Positions 36,185-47,883 of a DNA stretch of 64,000 nucleotides are shown here, one piece after another. Positions within the stretch are counted from its first letter, which is position 1, and each line of letters starts with the position of its first letter. Origin of the DNA: Blumeriella jaapii (Eukaryota > Ascomycota > Leotiomycetes > Helotiales > Drepanopezizaceae); assembly GCA_009599575.1 (NCBI GenBank), contig VWND01000003.1, forward strand, positions 620,001-684,000, in the 5' to 3' direction. Made by a program: the position numbers and the translations under genes. The notes under the pieces were generated by a model, which worked only from the letters and a program-made list of their open reading frames with translations, was not told where the DNA came from and did no database searches.

Positions 36185-37989
36185 GATGGTAAGTAAGTTT
36201 GATAGGATGTAGTACAAACGAGACGCTGATTTTCCGCAGGCTAGATTCGTCTGTGCTTTGGTTTGGTTGATGGGCGAAGTTTAGTCTTGGATCTCAACTA
36301 TGTGAATAGGTACGTGATTTTACAATATCATTTCCGCGAAACGGACAGCTGACCAGATACCGCAGTTTCTTCCAATGGTCTACAGGCTTGATCCAGCAGA
36401 TTAAGCATCTACACATCAAGTCCCTGCATATCGCCTTCTTGCATACAACGATCCCAAAGGAACAGACGACTACCTTCTACGCTTTCGGTTAGAATCACAG
36501 CACTTCTGACCTTGTGTTTCCTTTTGATATCCGTGCTCTCTCATCTGGCGCGACCTTGCGACGCTTTTACGCAGGATTTTCTGCGGTAAATCCCGAGAGA
36601 GAGGACAACACGTTTGAGAGCGAGATATGTGCGGGCTCTCTTTTTGCTTTCCAGGATGGATTTTACTGCTTAGAGCTAGGCTAGGGATAGCTAGCGAAAA
36701 CGGTACTGCTTTGAAAACAGCCTCCCTTCTGGCTTTGGCTTGTGATGCTGTGATTTGTGAAAAAGCTATGCTGGTAGAGTGATCATCGTTGATCCCGACC
36801 ACTTTTAAAGTGACGTGAACTTGCGCGAATATTATATCTGGGTGTGATTCCCTTCCTGTTACTCCTAACCCTGACAGGCTTACACTGGGTACTGATCTGA
36901 TGATGTATTCCTATGGGTTACCCCCGACGCCAATACGTGAGCAAAAAGTTATACCAAATCAACATACGCATCACAACCACACTTCCATGCCGGCCCTTCT
37001 TTTCCAGGGGCAGTTTATGATGGAATCTTGAAAGGTGGGTGTTGTGGATTGTGTACTGAGCGATACATTTGCTTGATATGGGGACATCAAGAAGAGGAGA
37101 CATTAAGCTTGAGAGTTCGTTGTGGATGTCCTGTAGCACCTGGTGCGCGTGCAATGGCGTTGACCAGCCGACTTTGTAGAAGTAGTACGCTTTTGCCTTA
37201 GCCACTTGGGATGACAAAATAGTGGGATAGAATACTATGTAAGAGGAAGATAGTAAAGGTCATGCGACATAGTTTACCCTTGTAATAGGGCGGAGTGGTG
37301 ATCATACGATATGAATTGATTCAAATTCTGTTGTTTTAACACGATTTTAGATCTACAGTAGTGAACTGAACAATTCTGGCTCCTAGCAAGTAGTATCACG
37401 TTTTAATCACATGGGTCTGTGGCCTCAGGCCACTAGCCCTCCCATGCTCATTCGGGCCGCCACCCGGCAGAAATTCAACGTCAGTCCATCCGCTCAACCA
37501 CTCCTTTCTTAACTTCTATCTCTACAACTTCCTTTGTCTGTCTGTTGTCCAAAGTGTTTTATCGGTCATTCACCTGCTGGTTGAGGTCATCTCGCTTCCA
37601 TTTAGTGTATCCCTCCACGCCTTATTATTTTGCGATACGTCTTCGGTGTAACCTGTTCATCTGTCTACATTCGATCACAACATGATTATTTCATAGCACT
37701 TGCTTGTAATTTACGTTTTATGTTTCATCACTTTCAGGTATGCTTTGAACCGAACACAGTTGTTTTGAAGCTCAAGGAGTGAGTGGTATTTGCTATTCTA
37801 AACATTTTCTTGGTTGCCCTGCAAGTCTGGATGTCCTAGGAACCCGTGAATCTATCTACCCAAGTCCAGCCTTGATTTATCTCGCCCGCAAGCCCGCATT
37901 TTCCAGTTGCATTTTCCAGATGCATTTTCCAGTTGCATTTTCCAGTTGCATATTCCAGATGCATATTCCAGAAACCTTTTGTCAAAGGT
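36185..37989. other. gene-poor stretch with 13-bp tandem repeat
   Basis: No convincing gene. A minus-strand frame at 36918-37217 (99 codons) reads somewhat protein-like (VGWSTPLHAHQVLQDIHNEL) but has no recognised motif. The 13-bp array at 37897 is listed separately. Confidence 0.45.
37897..37971. repeat. 13-bp tandem repeat, about 5.8 copies
   Basis: The unit is CATTTTCCAGTTG with T/A variants at two positions. It lies just downstream of the stop of the secreted-protein gene on the minus strand, so it may fall in that gene's 3' untranslated region. Confidence 0.95.
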
Positions 37990-39084
37990 CTAGTCTAGTC
38001 TGGGATTTTGTTCTTGCTGCGGCCGCCTTTTTTCAAGACCACTACCGCTGCCAGTTGTCGAGTTCTTGCTGCCACCACCACTACTACTAACACTACCAAT
38101 TGTCGAGTTCTTGCCACCAGCGCCGTTTCCTCCCACTTTTTTTCCGTCGTTGATATTGGGCTGTGGTTCAGGATTTGGTTTGTAATCTCCAGTTTCTGGC
38201 GGGTCAGTATTCGCCGGTTTCTTTGCGCCGTTGGTCGGAGTGCTTTTAGGCTTGCTGCCACCACCGCCACCGCCGCCGCCGCCGCCGGTTGTTGAGTTCT
38301 TGCCACCAGCACCGCTTCCTCCTCCTCCTCCGCTTCCTCCTCCTCCTCCGCTTCCTCCCCCCTCCCCCCGCTTCCTCCCCCTCCCCCGCTTCCCCCCCCC
38401 CCCCCCCGCTTCCTCCCCCCTCCCCCGCTTCCTTCCCCTTTCCCGCCACCCTTCCCGTAACCACCACCACCGCTGCCAGTTGTCGAGTTCCCGCCAAACA
38501 ACCAACACACCACCACCTCCGCCGTTGTCCTTGTCCTTTTCCTTCCTTCCTTCTTCTCTTCCTTCTCCTTTTCCTTTTCCTTTTCCTTCTCTGCGAGGAA
38601 GGAGAAGGGGACGGGGAAGGGGACTTCCTTCTCCTTTTCCTTCTCCTTTTCCTTCTCCTTTTTTTCCTTTCCTCTCTCTTCCTTCTCCTTTTCCTTTCCC
38701 CCTTCTCCTTCTCCTTTTCCTTCTTCCTTTTCCTTCCTTCTCTTCCCTCTCCTTTTCCTTCTCCTTTTCTTCTTCTCTTCCTTCCTCCTTTTCCTCCTCT
38801 TCCTTCTCCTTTTTATCCTTTTCCTCACCATTTCCCTCATCCTTTTTCTCATTCATCTTTACATCCACATAAGAATTGTTTCCAGAAGGAAGTTTCACGT
38901 CTGGCGGATCATTTGTCTCATCGTTCCTAGGACGTGCGCGGAAGAGCCGGGAAGGCACGATTGCAGAGGCCGGTCCCGGAATAGCATCTTTAGCCGATAG
39001 TAACGCGTGTGATTTGACCTCCGGCAGTCCTGCAAAAGAAGGAGTGAAAGGTATTGCGAAAAGAAGAGAGTATAAAATCCGCAT
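37990..39084 (-). CDS. secreted low-complexity protein, member A of a new-looking family
   Basis: Unrecognised. The start is the ATG at 39084, because the longer frame upstream starts with TTG. It gives a clean signal peptide (MRILYSLLFAIPFTPSFAG) and about 364 residues. Right after the cleavage site comes a 34-residue block that it shares with the gene split at 43168/55953, including AIPGP and PSRLFRAR. Then follow long Lys/Glu-rich and Gly-rich runs and several Lys-Asn-Ser-Thr-Thr-Gly modules with N-glycosylation sequons. The coding strand is almost pure purine for hundreds of bases. A 16-nt C run (38392-38407) and neighbouring runs shift the frame: one NSTTG module is in a different frame from the other three. 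Length and frame as given may therefore reflect slippage or assembly error. Confidence 0.6.
   Translation of the reverse strand: MRILYSLLFAIPFTPSFAGLPEVKSHALLSAKDAIPGPASAIVPSRLFRARPRNDETNDPPDVKLPSGNNSYVDVKMNEKKDEGNGEEKDKKEKEEEEKEEGREEEKEKEKEREEKEGKGRRKRRRRRGKGKGEGRERKGKKGEGKGEGKGEGSPLPRPLLLPRREGKGKGKGEGREEGRKEKDKDNGGGGGVLVVWRELDNWQRWWWLREGWRERGRKRGRGEEAGGGGGKRGRGRKRGEGGGSGGGGGSGGGGGSGAGGKNSTTGGGGGGGGGGSKPKSTPTNGAKKPANTDPPETGDYKPNPEPQPNINDGKKVGGNGAGGKNSTIGSVSSSGGGSKNSTTGSGSGLEKRRPQQEQNPRLD
38230..38825. repeat. polypyrimidine low-complexity tract
   Basis: Nearly 600 bp of CTTCCT, CTTTTC, CCTCCT and C-run sequence on the plus strand, broken by a few mixed stretches. It encodes the Lys/Glu/Gly-rich middle of secreted protein A on the minus strand. 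Mirror-symmetric polypyrimidine DNA of this length can form triplex structures and is prone to replication slippage. Confidence 0.9.
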
Positions 39085-41926
39085 GATAGGCGATGCTCGA
39101 TGCGAAGTTAAAAACGTCAACGCACGGTGATACAGAAAAGAAATGTAGGAAGAGTGGGAAATGAACTTGAGAATGGTTTTGACTTCTACTTATATTTGTT
39201 GCGAAGTGTTGCGAAGTGTTGTGAAGTTTTGGTTTGTTCCAAATGTATAATGCGTAGCAGCATAGTCTAAATTGAAAACTACACTGCGATCGCATACGTA
39301 AACCAGGGCCAGGATCTTGGTCGTGTTTCAGAGGGGAGATGTGTCTATCGTAGAAGAGACCATGACGCCCAGTAGAAATGTGCTTCTGACAAGAGAGACT
39401 CTCAATTATTATGATACGTCGCAGAATACCGACCTACACCGTGTTACAATGGGGATGGGTTTGGCTCTAAGCAATTTCGTTGAGGTCTTTTTAACCTTTT
39501 TCGGCTTTTCAAGTAGGTACCCGCCGAGCACGTGTGATGTGAAATCGCAATCTGAGATTAGCTGAAAAGAGGCAAAGCAAGGTATCATGGTAGGTAACGA
39601 CAGTAGTATAAAGAAAAGAAAATCACGTAAGATAGCATTGGTACATTGACATTGGATTTGTTCTCCCGGGTCTCCTCCTGATTAGGGTAGGGTAGACACA
39701 TACATTTTCAACGAAAGAGATAAAACACTGGTATCAACTGTTCTATTCTGAACGATGATGAAATTTTCAGCGTAGGCCAATTTGTCTCTGTTCTTTCGCA
39801 AGTCTTAAAATAAGACAAATTTACAGCATAGGACAGATTTTCTGACCGCATCCATGGCTTGAAAAGCAATGCCATTAAAAAACCATGTCCTTGGAGAAGC
39901 AGGACTTGGATGCCAGCTAAACACGATTCAGGTGATTTTTATAATACGGAAACCAGGCAGCGGTCTTTGGAACAATTTCAGTGTTAATATGAAGTTTGTA
40001 ACGGACTTCATATGCAAAAATCATACTAAAATTAGGTACAATTCAATACATCATCGATTCAAACTTGCACAGCTTAGATGGCTTTGGTTGATAGATTAAT
40101 TACTTGGAAACTCTGGCTAAAGCTTTGCTGACAATCTTCCTGCTTGCAACGTCTTACGCCGGGATTAATGCGAATCATCAATATACCTTATTTCAAGCAT
40201 ATTTCACGGGAAGTCTGAAGAGTAGCGACGTTTCATTTAAAAGGCTGGTTTAGGTATAACACTCTCTTCAAACGGGGTAACGTTTTGCGCATCCGCTAAC
40301 TTTTCCGAGTTGGGTAATTTTTCCGAGCTGACAGCTGTTTCAGCTTTGGGAGGGCTGGAAAAACCACAACCTGTACCAAAGCACAGCTGATGCTTCTTTG
40401 ATTTCCCGATTTTCTGTATTTCTTCATGAAGCTCCAACGAGAAAAGTTCGTGACTTTTGTTATCGTGTCTCAATTATTTGCAAAGAAGCAGCAATCTCGG
40501 ACAATTGGGTTGTGCCCGTCGTGATATTCTTCTAAATGATCCTATTGCGAAATAGCATCATCGAAGACGTATTCAGAATCAACAGTGAGTTATCTTCCTG
40601 ATGGTTGTATAAGTACATGGAATTGGATTTAAATGCGAGAGAAACAGGGCGAAGTTGGTGCAATTTGAATTCGTTTGCAGAATGGAAAATGCTACATAGG
40701 GTGTACTTGGCACGCCTTGAATTTAAGTTGATCATGGCTTCCAATCTTGCGTCTTTCGTTCAACTCTTCGCAAGCAACTCCTTATTGTGTTTCTACGTCA
40801 AGCTATTCAGCGGGAAAGGCTTGTGTCCCACTCCATGGCGATTATCTAAAAGCACTGGCTAGGCTTACGCCGACTGTTATCATTTCACCTCACCGGAACA
40901 CAAGCCCATGCCCATCTCGAAGTTTTCAAGTTTCAAGACATCTCAGCGCAAGCCCAAAACTTTAATTGGTATTCCCAAGCCATGCTGATGATGATGATGA
41001 TATTATTTAACGTCTGGAGGGGGCAGTGAAACCGCTCAACCTCAAGCCTCCCGCAGGGCATTGGAGACGTGCTAAGCTGGGGATTTTAACATTCAAGAGA
41101 CCCTCGAGAAAGCAGTTATATAAAAGAAATGTGTGACAAAAGGTCCGCTATTTGAGCCCTTCCCCTACAGGCGGGATGGTTCTCCATTGTGTTCGTGAAT
41201 CCCAAGCCATGCTTGTCTACGCAAACCAGAATATGTCCAAACCCGGTTCTGTTGCTCTCGCCAGGTCAGAGCCAAACATTGATAGCGCTACACAGTCCAT
41301 ATACAGCAATATCAGTGATTACGGCAGAGTCTTACGATTTACATTCCCGGCCCCTTAACGTGTGCAGACCACAGCGAAACGTCCTCGTTAATGCTGACTC
41401 GATATATGCTAAGGCATAGTAGGCAGAAAGAGGAGCATGCAGGGTTCCTTCAAACCGTATGGGCGACGTTTCACTTCCAATTCCCGTCAAAATGGGTTTC
41501 TCCAACCCATCTCTCCCACATAATTGCACCCAAATATAATGTACCAAACGTTCGTTTTTGAGTCACCTCGGGCGCATGCGCCTCGTCGATGATATCCAAA
41601 TGAGCGGTGCGAATATTCGGTAGGCGGTTCTGACGTCCACGGCGCGTTAAATCCCAGACGGCGATTTCCACTCGCGCACTCCTTTTCACACGAAGCATCA
41701 TCGACGGCAGATTTCAAATGTCGATTCAGCTGGAGGTAAAAGCGCTCTGCAGTGGAAATCAACAACTGCAGAAGGCAGGAGACGTACAAAAGAGAACCTC
41801 GTTCTCAAGAGCGAGCTCCACAGCTGATGGGAAGTTCCCCAGAAGATCGGGTGCTTGATTGGCCAACTGACAGAAAAGCAGCTGGTGGGAGAACGACAAA
41901 GATGGCCGTGATGCGATCACGTTGAT

Positions 41927-41955
41927 GGTCACGTGAGCTTTAGGCTGGTCACGTG
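41927..41955. promoter_or_regulatory. paired GGTCACGTG E-boxes
   Basis: Two identical GGTCACGTG sites at 41927-41935 and 41947-41955. CACGTG is the core for fungal bHLH factors (Cbf1/Pho4/SREBP type). Which gene they serve is unclear. Confidence 0.35.
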
Positions 41956-42424
41956 GTGACCTGTGCCGGCCGTGCTTACCGCACCATCGTCTCTGCTCGG
42001 TAACTTCTCGACAACCTTCTAGCTAGAATTTGCTTCCGAGACACCAGCAAAACTGCAATGTTGCACGTTTCAAACCCTCGTGTGCACACCCCTCAAATTG
42101 ACACCAACTTATACACTGCCAGCTAAAGAAGTGAGATGTCACAAGAAGCGTTTGGGTAGATTCGCAGTCGCATTGCTTTTCTTTCCTGTTCTGTCCTCCT
42201 ACCTCTTATTTCGTTCTCCTTTTCTGGGCTCTCTCAAGAAGCATTACTGTACAGTACACACGTTGTCGCCGTGTGACTAAGTGTTATTTGATAACAATTC
42301 ACAAGTTTTGATTTCAGAAGTCTGGAGATCGTCAGCTGGTAAGATAGATACTGTTGGTTTCGTCCATATAAGGCTTCAAGTTTTCTTCAAGGTCTCGTGC
42401 CTGTGTCTCTTAGATTTTGCATAA

Positions 42425-42504
42425 GTTCTCACTTCTGACGAAGTACAGTACATACAATATATCGGTTCTCACTTCTGACGAAGTACAGTACATACAATAT
42501 ATCG
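42425..42504. repeat. perfect 40-bp direct tandem duplication
   Basis: The 40 bases 42425-42464 are repeated without change at 42465-42504. The unit includes GTACAGTAC. Confidence 0.97.
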
Positions 42505-42881
42505 CGACTCGCGAGAACCTTGGCCCAGGAGGTTGTATGCAGGGATCTGCGATGAACGATCAAAAACACCGCCATGGCGATTCCTCTATTCTACGCACTC
42601 CTTACTCGCCATTGTGCGCCTGTGTCTATTCTTAGCCTCAGGACGCGTTTTCTCCTTGGTGTGATTTGGACGTACAGTGCATGACTTTGTTCTCGCTCCG
42701 ATGCTGAGGCTGATGTGAGTCATGCACATGGTTTCAAATGGCTCCAAGTTTCGAGATGCGATCGCCAACACTATACCTGGCGCGCTTACACAACGATCCA
42801 GGAATTATGCGAGCCAGCTCTTGTGCTGGAAATGCATCTTCACTCAGCACCTTTTCCCAAGAGACGGTTTCGTCCAAGGCT

Positions 42882-42946
42882 TGGCCAAAACTCTGGGCCA
42901 AAACGCTGGGCCAGGCTGGGCCAGAACTCCGGGCCAGATTATGGCC
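42882..42946. repeat. cluster of GGCCA-core motifs
   Basis: Six copies of GGCCA, four of them GGGCCA, lie within 65 bp, about 220-290 bp upstream of the split secreted-protein start codon. This could be a regulatory array or a decayed minisatellite. Confidence 0.6.
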
Positions 42947-43167
42947 GAATTGGGAAGATGTCGAAAACCACGACCCTTCGCATCGAGTACAAAGATGAGC
43001 GAACACCGCCCTCTAGACTTTCATCTGCCACCACTCTCGGACTTTCTTTTCCACCATCACTACAAATCTTTTTCCAATCACAATCTCTCCAATCTTTCCA
43101 CACACCACATTCGCTTTCAGCGTAGCACGGAGATCGCTCAAAATCCAAAGAACGATCCTTAGCCATC

Positions 43168-43211
43168 ATGCAGATCAAATCCGTTCTTCTTCTCACCACC
43201 ATTCTGCTCGG
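43168..43211 (+). pseudogene. 5' fragment of split secreted gene, member B: start of signal peptide
   Basis: The ATG at 43168 follows a CT/CA-rich leader (context AGCCATCATG). It opens the first 14 codons of a signal peptide (MQIKSVLLLTT...) before the LINE begins at 43212. 43198-43211 is the left copy of the 14-bp target duplication. The frame and reading direction match the 3' fragment at 55967, so the two are one gene interrupted by 12.7 kb. The open frame continuing to 43350 is LINE sequence, not the native protein. Confidence 0.8.
43198..43211. repeat. left target-site duplication of the LINE
   Basis: ACCATTCTGCTCGG here and ACCACCCTGCTCGG at 55953-55966 are 14 bp with two C/T differences, as expected of an old duplication touched by RIP. 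Confidence 0.8.
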
Positions 43212-43345
43212 CATCCTTCACAATATACACGGATTCTACTTTTTGTTCGCAACAATTACTAAATTTACTGCATTCGATTCGGAAAACTCGTTTTTTTCCG
43301 AATCTCGAGAAATCAGTTCGAAAGCTCGTCGCGTTCGCCGTACAG

Positions 43346-43612
43346 TGTGACGATCTAATCAGTCGAAGGGCTGGGAGATCAGTCAACTGGTCGCCGTGTT
43401 CACATGGTATGAGAAACGAGCTTTTGGTTCTGTAATAACAAAGATATTCACTTAGAATCAACAATTGCAGAAGGCAGAGGTTGCTAAGGGGAGAGAGCCT
43501 TATATATATGATAGTCTCCACAGTTGATGGGAGACCTACCAGGAGACCAGGGAGCTTGCAATTATACGTAGTTGCTGGGGTGACGCGAGGGGCAAACGAG
43601 TGAGTCGTCACA
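43346..43612 (-). repeat. 3' LTR of the gypsy element
   Basis: 267 bp, same termini as the 5' LTR. The pol stop codon (complement of 43613-43615) touches its outer edge. Confidence 0.97.
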
Positions 43613-43623
43613 CTACCCCCTCG
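43613..43623 (-). promoter_or_regulatory. polypurine tract of the gypsy element
   Basis: The minus strand reads GAGGGGGTAG directly before the 3' LTR. It is the plus-strand primer and at the same time the last codons of pol. Confidence 0.75.
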
Positions 43624-46600
43624 TCCGAAAAAAGCGCGCCCTCGAGCTTTTATCCATTGGTACGTCGCTATCCAAGTGATCGTACGAGTCCAAACCTTCG
43701 GAATACGCTTTCAGCCAGTCTACAAGTTTTGCAGGAGGACCGGGGAGCTCTTTATGCGCCAAATGAAAGTCGCGCACTTTCAGGGGAGCGTATATAAAGT
43801 CAGACGCGGGGTACCACGTGAGATCTTTATCTAAGCCTACTCAAGAAGCTCTGTACTGAAGGGTCTTCCGCTGTATTCGACAGGCGATCAATTTTTCGAC
43901 TTCGTATTTAAGCTCATCAGTTATATTGATAGGTTCAGGGGCTGGGTTAACCTGACCTGGGAGCGCGTCGTCAGCTGCTTTACGCAGTCGATTAGCGTGA
44001 AAAACTGGGTGTACGTTTATAGTACTAGGAAGGTCTAGCTTGAAAGCGTTGTCGAAAATTTTGGCTACAACCTTGAAAGGGCCGTTTGTAGGGTTGTCGA
44101 GCTTGCGGGAGGGCCGGGAGGTCGGAAATGGGCGCATATCGAGCCATACGTAGTCGCCAACGTCAAAATCGTTCGCGCGGCGAGATCTATTCGCACTTCT
44201 TTTCATTTTGTCGTGGGCTTGTTGGAGGTGCGATTTGGCGAGGTTCCAGGCGTCGTAGTGGCGGCGAGCGTACGCACGAGCTTCGTCTGCGTTTAGCTTG
44301 TGTGAGGGGTTGGGGGAGGGGGAAGTATCGAGCTTCCAGTTCCAATTGGTGTGGGGAGTGTAACCGTGTACAACTTCAAAGGGTGAAAGGCCACCTAGAC
44401 TCTCGTGAGGGAGGACCATTTGGGCGAAATTTATTATTGGGAGAAATTCGCTCCAGTCGTCTTGATAGAAGTTCACGAAGGGTCGAAGGCGTTTTTGCAG
44501 GTATTGGTTGTAAATTTCGGTCTGACCGTCGGTTTCAGGGTGAGCGGCTGTCGAAAGCTTTAGTTGCGTACCGAGTATTTTGTTTAATTCAGACCAGAAG
44601 GTAGACCAATACTGGGGGCCACGATCGCTAATAATACTCTTTGGAGGGCCAAAATACTTGTACATATGGAATATATACAGTTTGGCGAGGCTTCGAGCGT
44701 CGATATTCTTGTGGCAGGGGATCGAAATAGCTTGCTTGGAAAAGCGATCTATCACTACGAATACGTTATCGTAACCGTGTTTGTCTTTGTTGAAGCTGCA
44801 AAAGTCTATTGTAACGTGCTCCTAAGGGTGGTCAGGAACAGGAAGAGGCTGAAGGAGGCCGGGGCGCTTATCTCTTGGAACAGAACTCTTTCGACAAGCG
44901 TGGCAGTTGCGATAGTATTGTTTTACGAAGGCTGTTATACCTTGCCAATAGTATTGGTCCGAGAGCAATTGCGTAGTCTTGCGAGCGCTGGGGTGAGCGG
45001 TGGAGATCTGGTCGTGCACTTCTTGTATAAGGGCCAGACGAAGGTGATCGACGTCTGGTACTATCAGGCGACCGTGATATAGCAGCAGGTCGCGTTCAAG
45101 TGTATACGGAGTGTTGTTGTCGTTCCCTTTCGTAGCGTCTCGTACAGCTTCTTTTCGGAGGGCCATCAGGCTGCTAGCTGTGCGATTAGCGTGGAGAAGC
45201 TGGTCAACGACACGGAGTGGGTGAGAGATCAGCTATTTCAACGATAGAAACAGCTGTTTCGGAGGCCGTGGGCGGTCGAAGTTCTTTAGTCAAAAGGCGG
45301 TGATCGATCTGATCGGCTCGAAGGAGTGTTTGCAGGCGCTGGGTGCGTTTAAGGGAGTTTTGGCGGTCGAGTTCGCTCGTACGACGTGTCAATGCGTCAG
45401 CCAGAGGGTTGTGTTTACCTGGTCTGTACGTAATGAGAAAGTTGTAGTCGGCGAGGAGCTCGGCCCAGCGTGCCTGTCGAGCGTTCAAGGGTTTGGAGGT
45501 CATAAAGTACTCCAAGGCCTTGTGATCAGTGATTATTTTGATTTGATGAACTGAGCTAGCCAGTTCAGCACGAAAGTTGCCTAGAGATCTCACGATTGCG
45601 AGCATCTCTTTGTCGTGTACGACGTAGTTTAGCTCTGCGGAGGCCATGGTTTGCTAAAGTAGGCGACTGGGAGCCAATCGTCGCCATGGAGTTGCGAAAG
45701 CACAGAAGCCACTACGCCGTCGGAAGCGTCAGTCTCCAACATGCAGGGAAGGTCTTGCCTGTAATGTTGTAGAACTGGTGCAGTAGTAAGGGCTAGTGTA
45801 AGGAGGTCGAAACTTTCCTGACACTCAGAAGTGAAATTGAAAGGAACGTTAGCCTTGGTCAAATGGACCAGAGGCTTTGCAATTATACCGTAGTCTCGAA
45901 TGAAACGTCGGTAGAAGTTACAAAAACCAAAGAAGCTCTGTACACCTTTTACAATAGTAGAAGGCTTCCAATGGGCGACCACGAAGACTTTCTCTGGATC
46001 TACCTCTAGGCCTTCAGTCGAGATGATGAAGCTTAGGTAACGGATCCGAGTAACGTTGAATTCAGACTTCCGAATATCGGCCTGTAATCCAGCGTCAGCG
46101 AGCCTTTGGAGCACCTTGCGAACGTGTATGGCGTGTTCCAAAGGGTCGGACGAGTAGATGAGAATATCATCCAGGTATGCAATGCAGAAATCGTCCAAAT
46201 AGTCGAAAAGAACGTCGTTCATGTAGCGTTGGTAAGTTGCGGGTCCATTAGTGAGGCCAAAAGGTAGCACCTTGCACTTATAGGCGCCGTAACGCGTACG
46301 AAACGTCGTCAGTTCTTCACTGGCGGGGTCCATTCGAATTCTGTGAAAGGCTTGACGAATATCGAGCTTCGTAAAAATTCGCGCTCCCGAGAGACGAGCA
46401 AGGGTCTCATCGATAAGGAGGGGGTAGCGATCCTTACGAGTAACATTATTAAGGGCTCGATAGTCGATACAGAAACGCAATGAACCGTCGGGTTTTTTAG
46501 CGAAAAGCACTGGAGCAGCGAAGGGAGCGGTGAAAGGTTCGATGAAACCTTTGTCAAGATTGTCTTGCAGGTAGGTCTTGACAATCTCGAGCTCTGGAAT

Positions 46601-47883
46601 CGACATCTTGTACAAAAGAGTGTATTTCAGCTCTTTCTCACTTACAGTGAGCTCGATCTTGTGGTCGTAGGGCCGGTGAGGGGCTAGCTCGTTACTGGCG
46701 GCCTTAGAAAACACGTGTTCGAGGTTTTTGTACTCCGGGGGGAGAGATTCGAGGGAAGGTTCATTCGAAGTTAGCTCCGCTAAGCTGGTTGAAAGGGTCG
46801 AAATCGATATTTCATTGGTTCTGAAACGTTCGAAAAGATTGTGAGATTGGGTCTTGAGGGAAGTGTTGTACGTAAGGTCGTTTAGTATTCTGTCGATTTC
46901 GTACAGGGAGGTTGAAAACACTTCAACTGCTTTCTTTCTGGAGATCAGCTTGAAAGCGTGTGCAGTGATCTGGCAGATGGAGATTGGGTAAGCAGTAGGT
47001 TGAGGGACTCGTTTTCGAACTGGTCGTTTGGGAGGTTCAGGAGGTGGCTTGTTTGAACTATCGATTATATTAAGCTGAAAGGCCATCGCGGCGAGGGCCT
47101 TTTTTCGGTCTTTGGTGTAACTGTTCTTCGTAGAACGAGGAAGCTGTTCTGACGAAGGGAGAAGAGAAGGGGAAGAAATAATAGAAGGGGGATCGGCAGC
47201 CTGGGAAGGTGGTGTAATTTCTTGTATTATCCCATTGGCGTCGCTATCGAAATTGGCACCGCGAGTGAAATTCGACCTTTTCGCGCTTCGCACAGCGTCG
47301 TAGGTCTGCCACAATTGGTCAAGGTTTTTGTCACGTTTCACAGCGTCGTTTTGGTGGCGAGATTGAATCTTTCGGGGGTGCAAATGAGAGACTTTAATAC
47401 AACGAGCGTAAGAGGCTGTGGGAGGGTAAGACTTCGGCCAATGAAGCTTGCGTTTATTACAGTCTAGTAGAACTTGGTGTTCGGCCAGCCAAGCTCTTTC
47501 TAAAATCACACTATGATTTCCGAGGTTGGTGATTAAGAAAGGAGTGAACGATTGTATTCGATTGTCAACAATAAGGTTGAGAAGCGTAAAATGTGTAATT
47601 GAATGGCCACGAGCTCTATTATACTTTTTTATAGGAAAAGGAGCCGGGAGAGGTTGAATCAAAGGTTTTAAAAGAAAGAAAGGGACTTGATCAGCGCCGA
47701 ATCGATCAACGCATAACCGTTCGCTTCAGAGTCGGCGAGCGCTTTCACCTTGTACGAAAGGCCATTTTTGGTGAGTGTAACGGGGATTGTCAGTGAGTCG
47801 CCACCAAGAAGCTTTCGAACGTCAAGGTAACGCATATCGCGCAATACGCTCAAGAAGGAGGCTTTGCTTAGGCCTGGGCGTTT
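43613..47883 (-). pseudogene. pol gene: protease, reverse transcriptase, RNase H, integrase, chromodomain
   Basis: In order: the protease active site reads ADSEANGYALID, where DSG has become DSE. The frame then shifts near 47674. The reverse transcriptase has FCIDYRALNN and YLDDILIYS intact. There is a second shift near 45650, then RNase H (MASAELNYVVHDKEMLAI), a third shift near 45190, and the integrase H2C2 finger (NCHACRKS). A TAG follows at 44822-44824, then the DDE core (TIDF, ISDRGPQYW, HPETDGQTE). The chromodomain (YEVEKLIACR ... DLTWYPASDF) is broken by TGA at 43841-43843. The terminal stop touches the LTR. Not functional as read. Confidence 0.9.

Larger units (their letters stand above)
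39085..43167. other. 4-kb gene-poor stretch upstream of the split secreted gene
   Basis: No intact gene is supported. A minus-strand frame at 40237-40473 reads like a protein terminus (begins near RHDNKSHELFSLELHEEI) but has no ATG. A possible partner frame just upstream ends in a stop, so a relic is possible. 42750-43167 is promoter-like and ends in a CT/CA-rich leader. Confidence 0.45.

Noticed and set aside
37897..37971. CRISPR-like array (13-bp units)
   Set aside because: Direct tandem repeats without spacers in a eukaryotic genome: a minisatellite.
38231..38930. Plus-strand Pro/Ser/Phe/Leu-rich frames
   Set aside because: Antisense of the purine-rich coding strand of secreted protein A. 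No signal peptide or start context.
43212..43350. Small secreted protein of 60 residues starting at 43168
   Set aside because: Codons after 43211 belong to the LINE. The native continuation of the gene is at 55967. The frame also stays open past the gypsy into LINE DNA, but that is read-through of the LINE leader.
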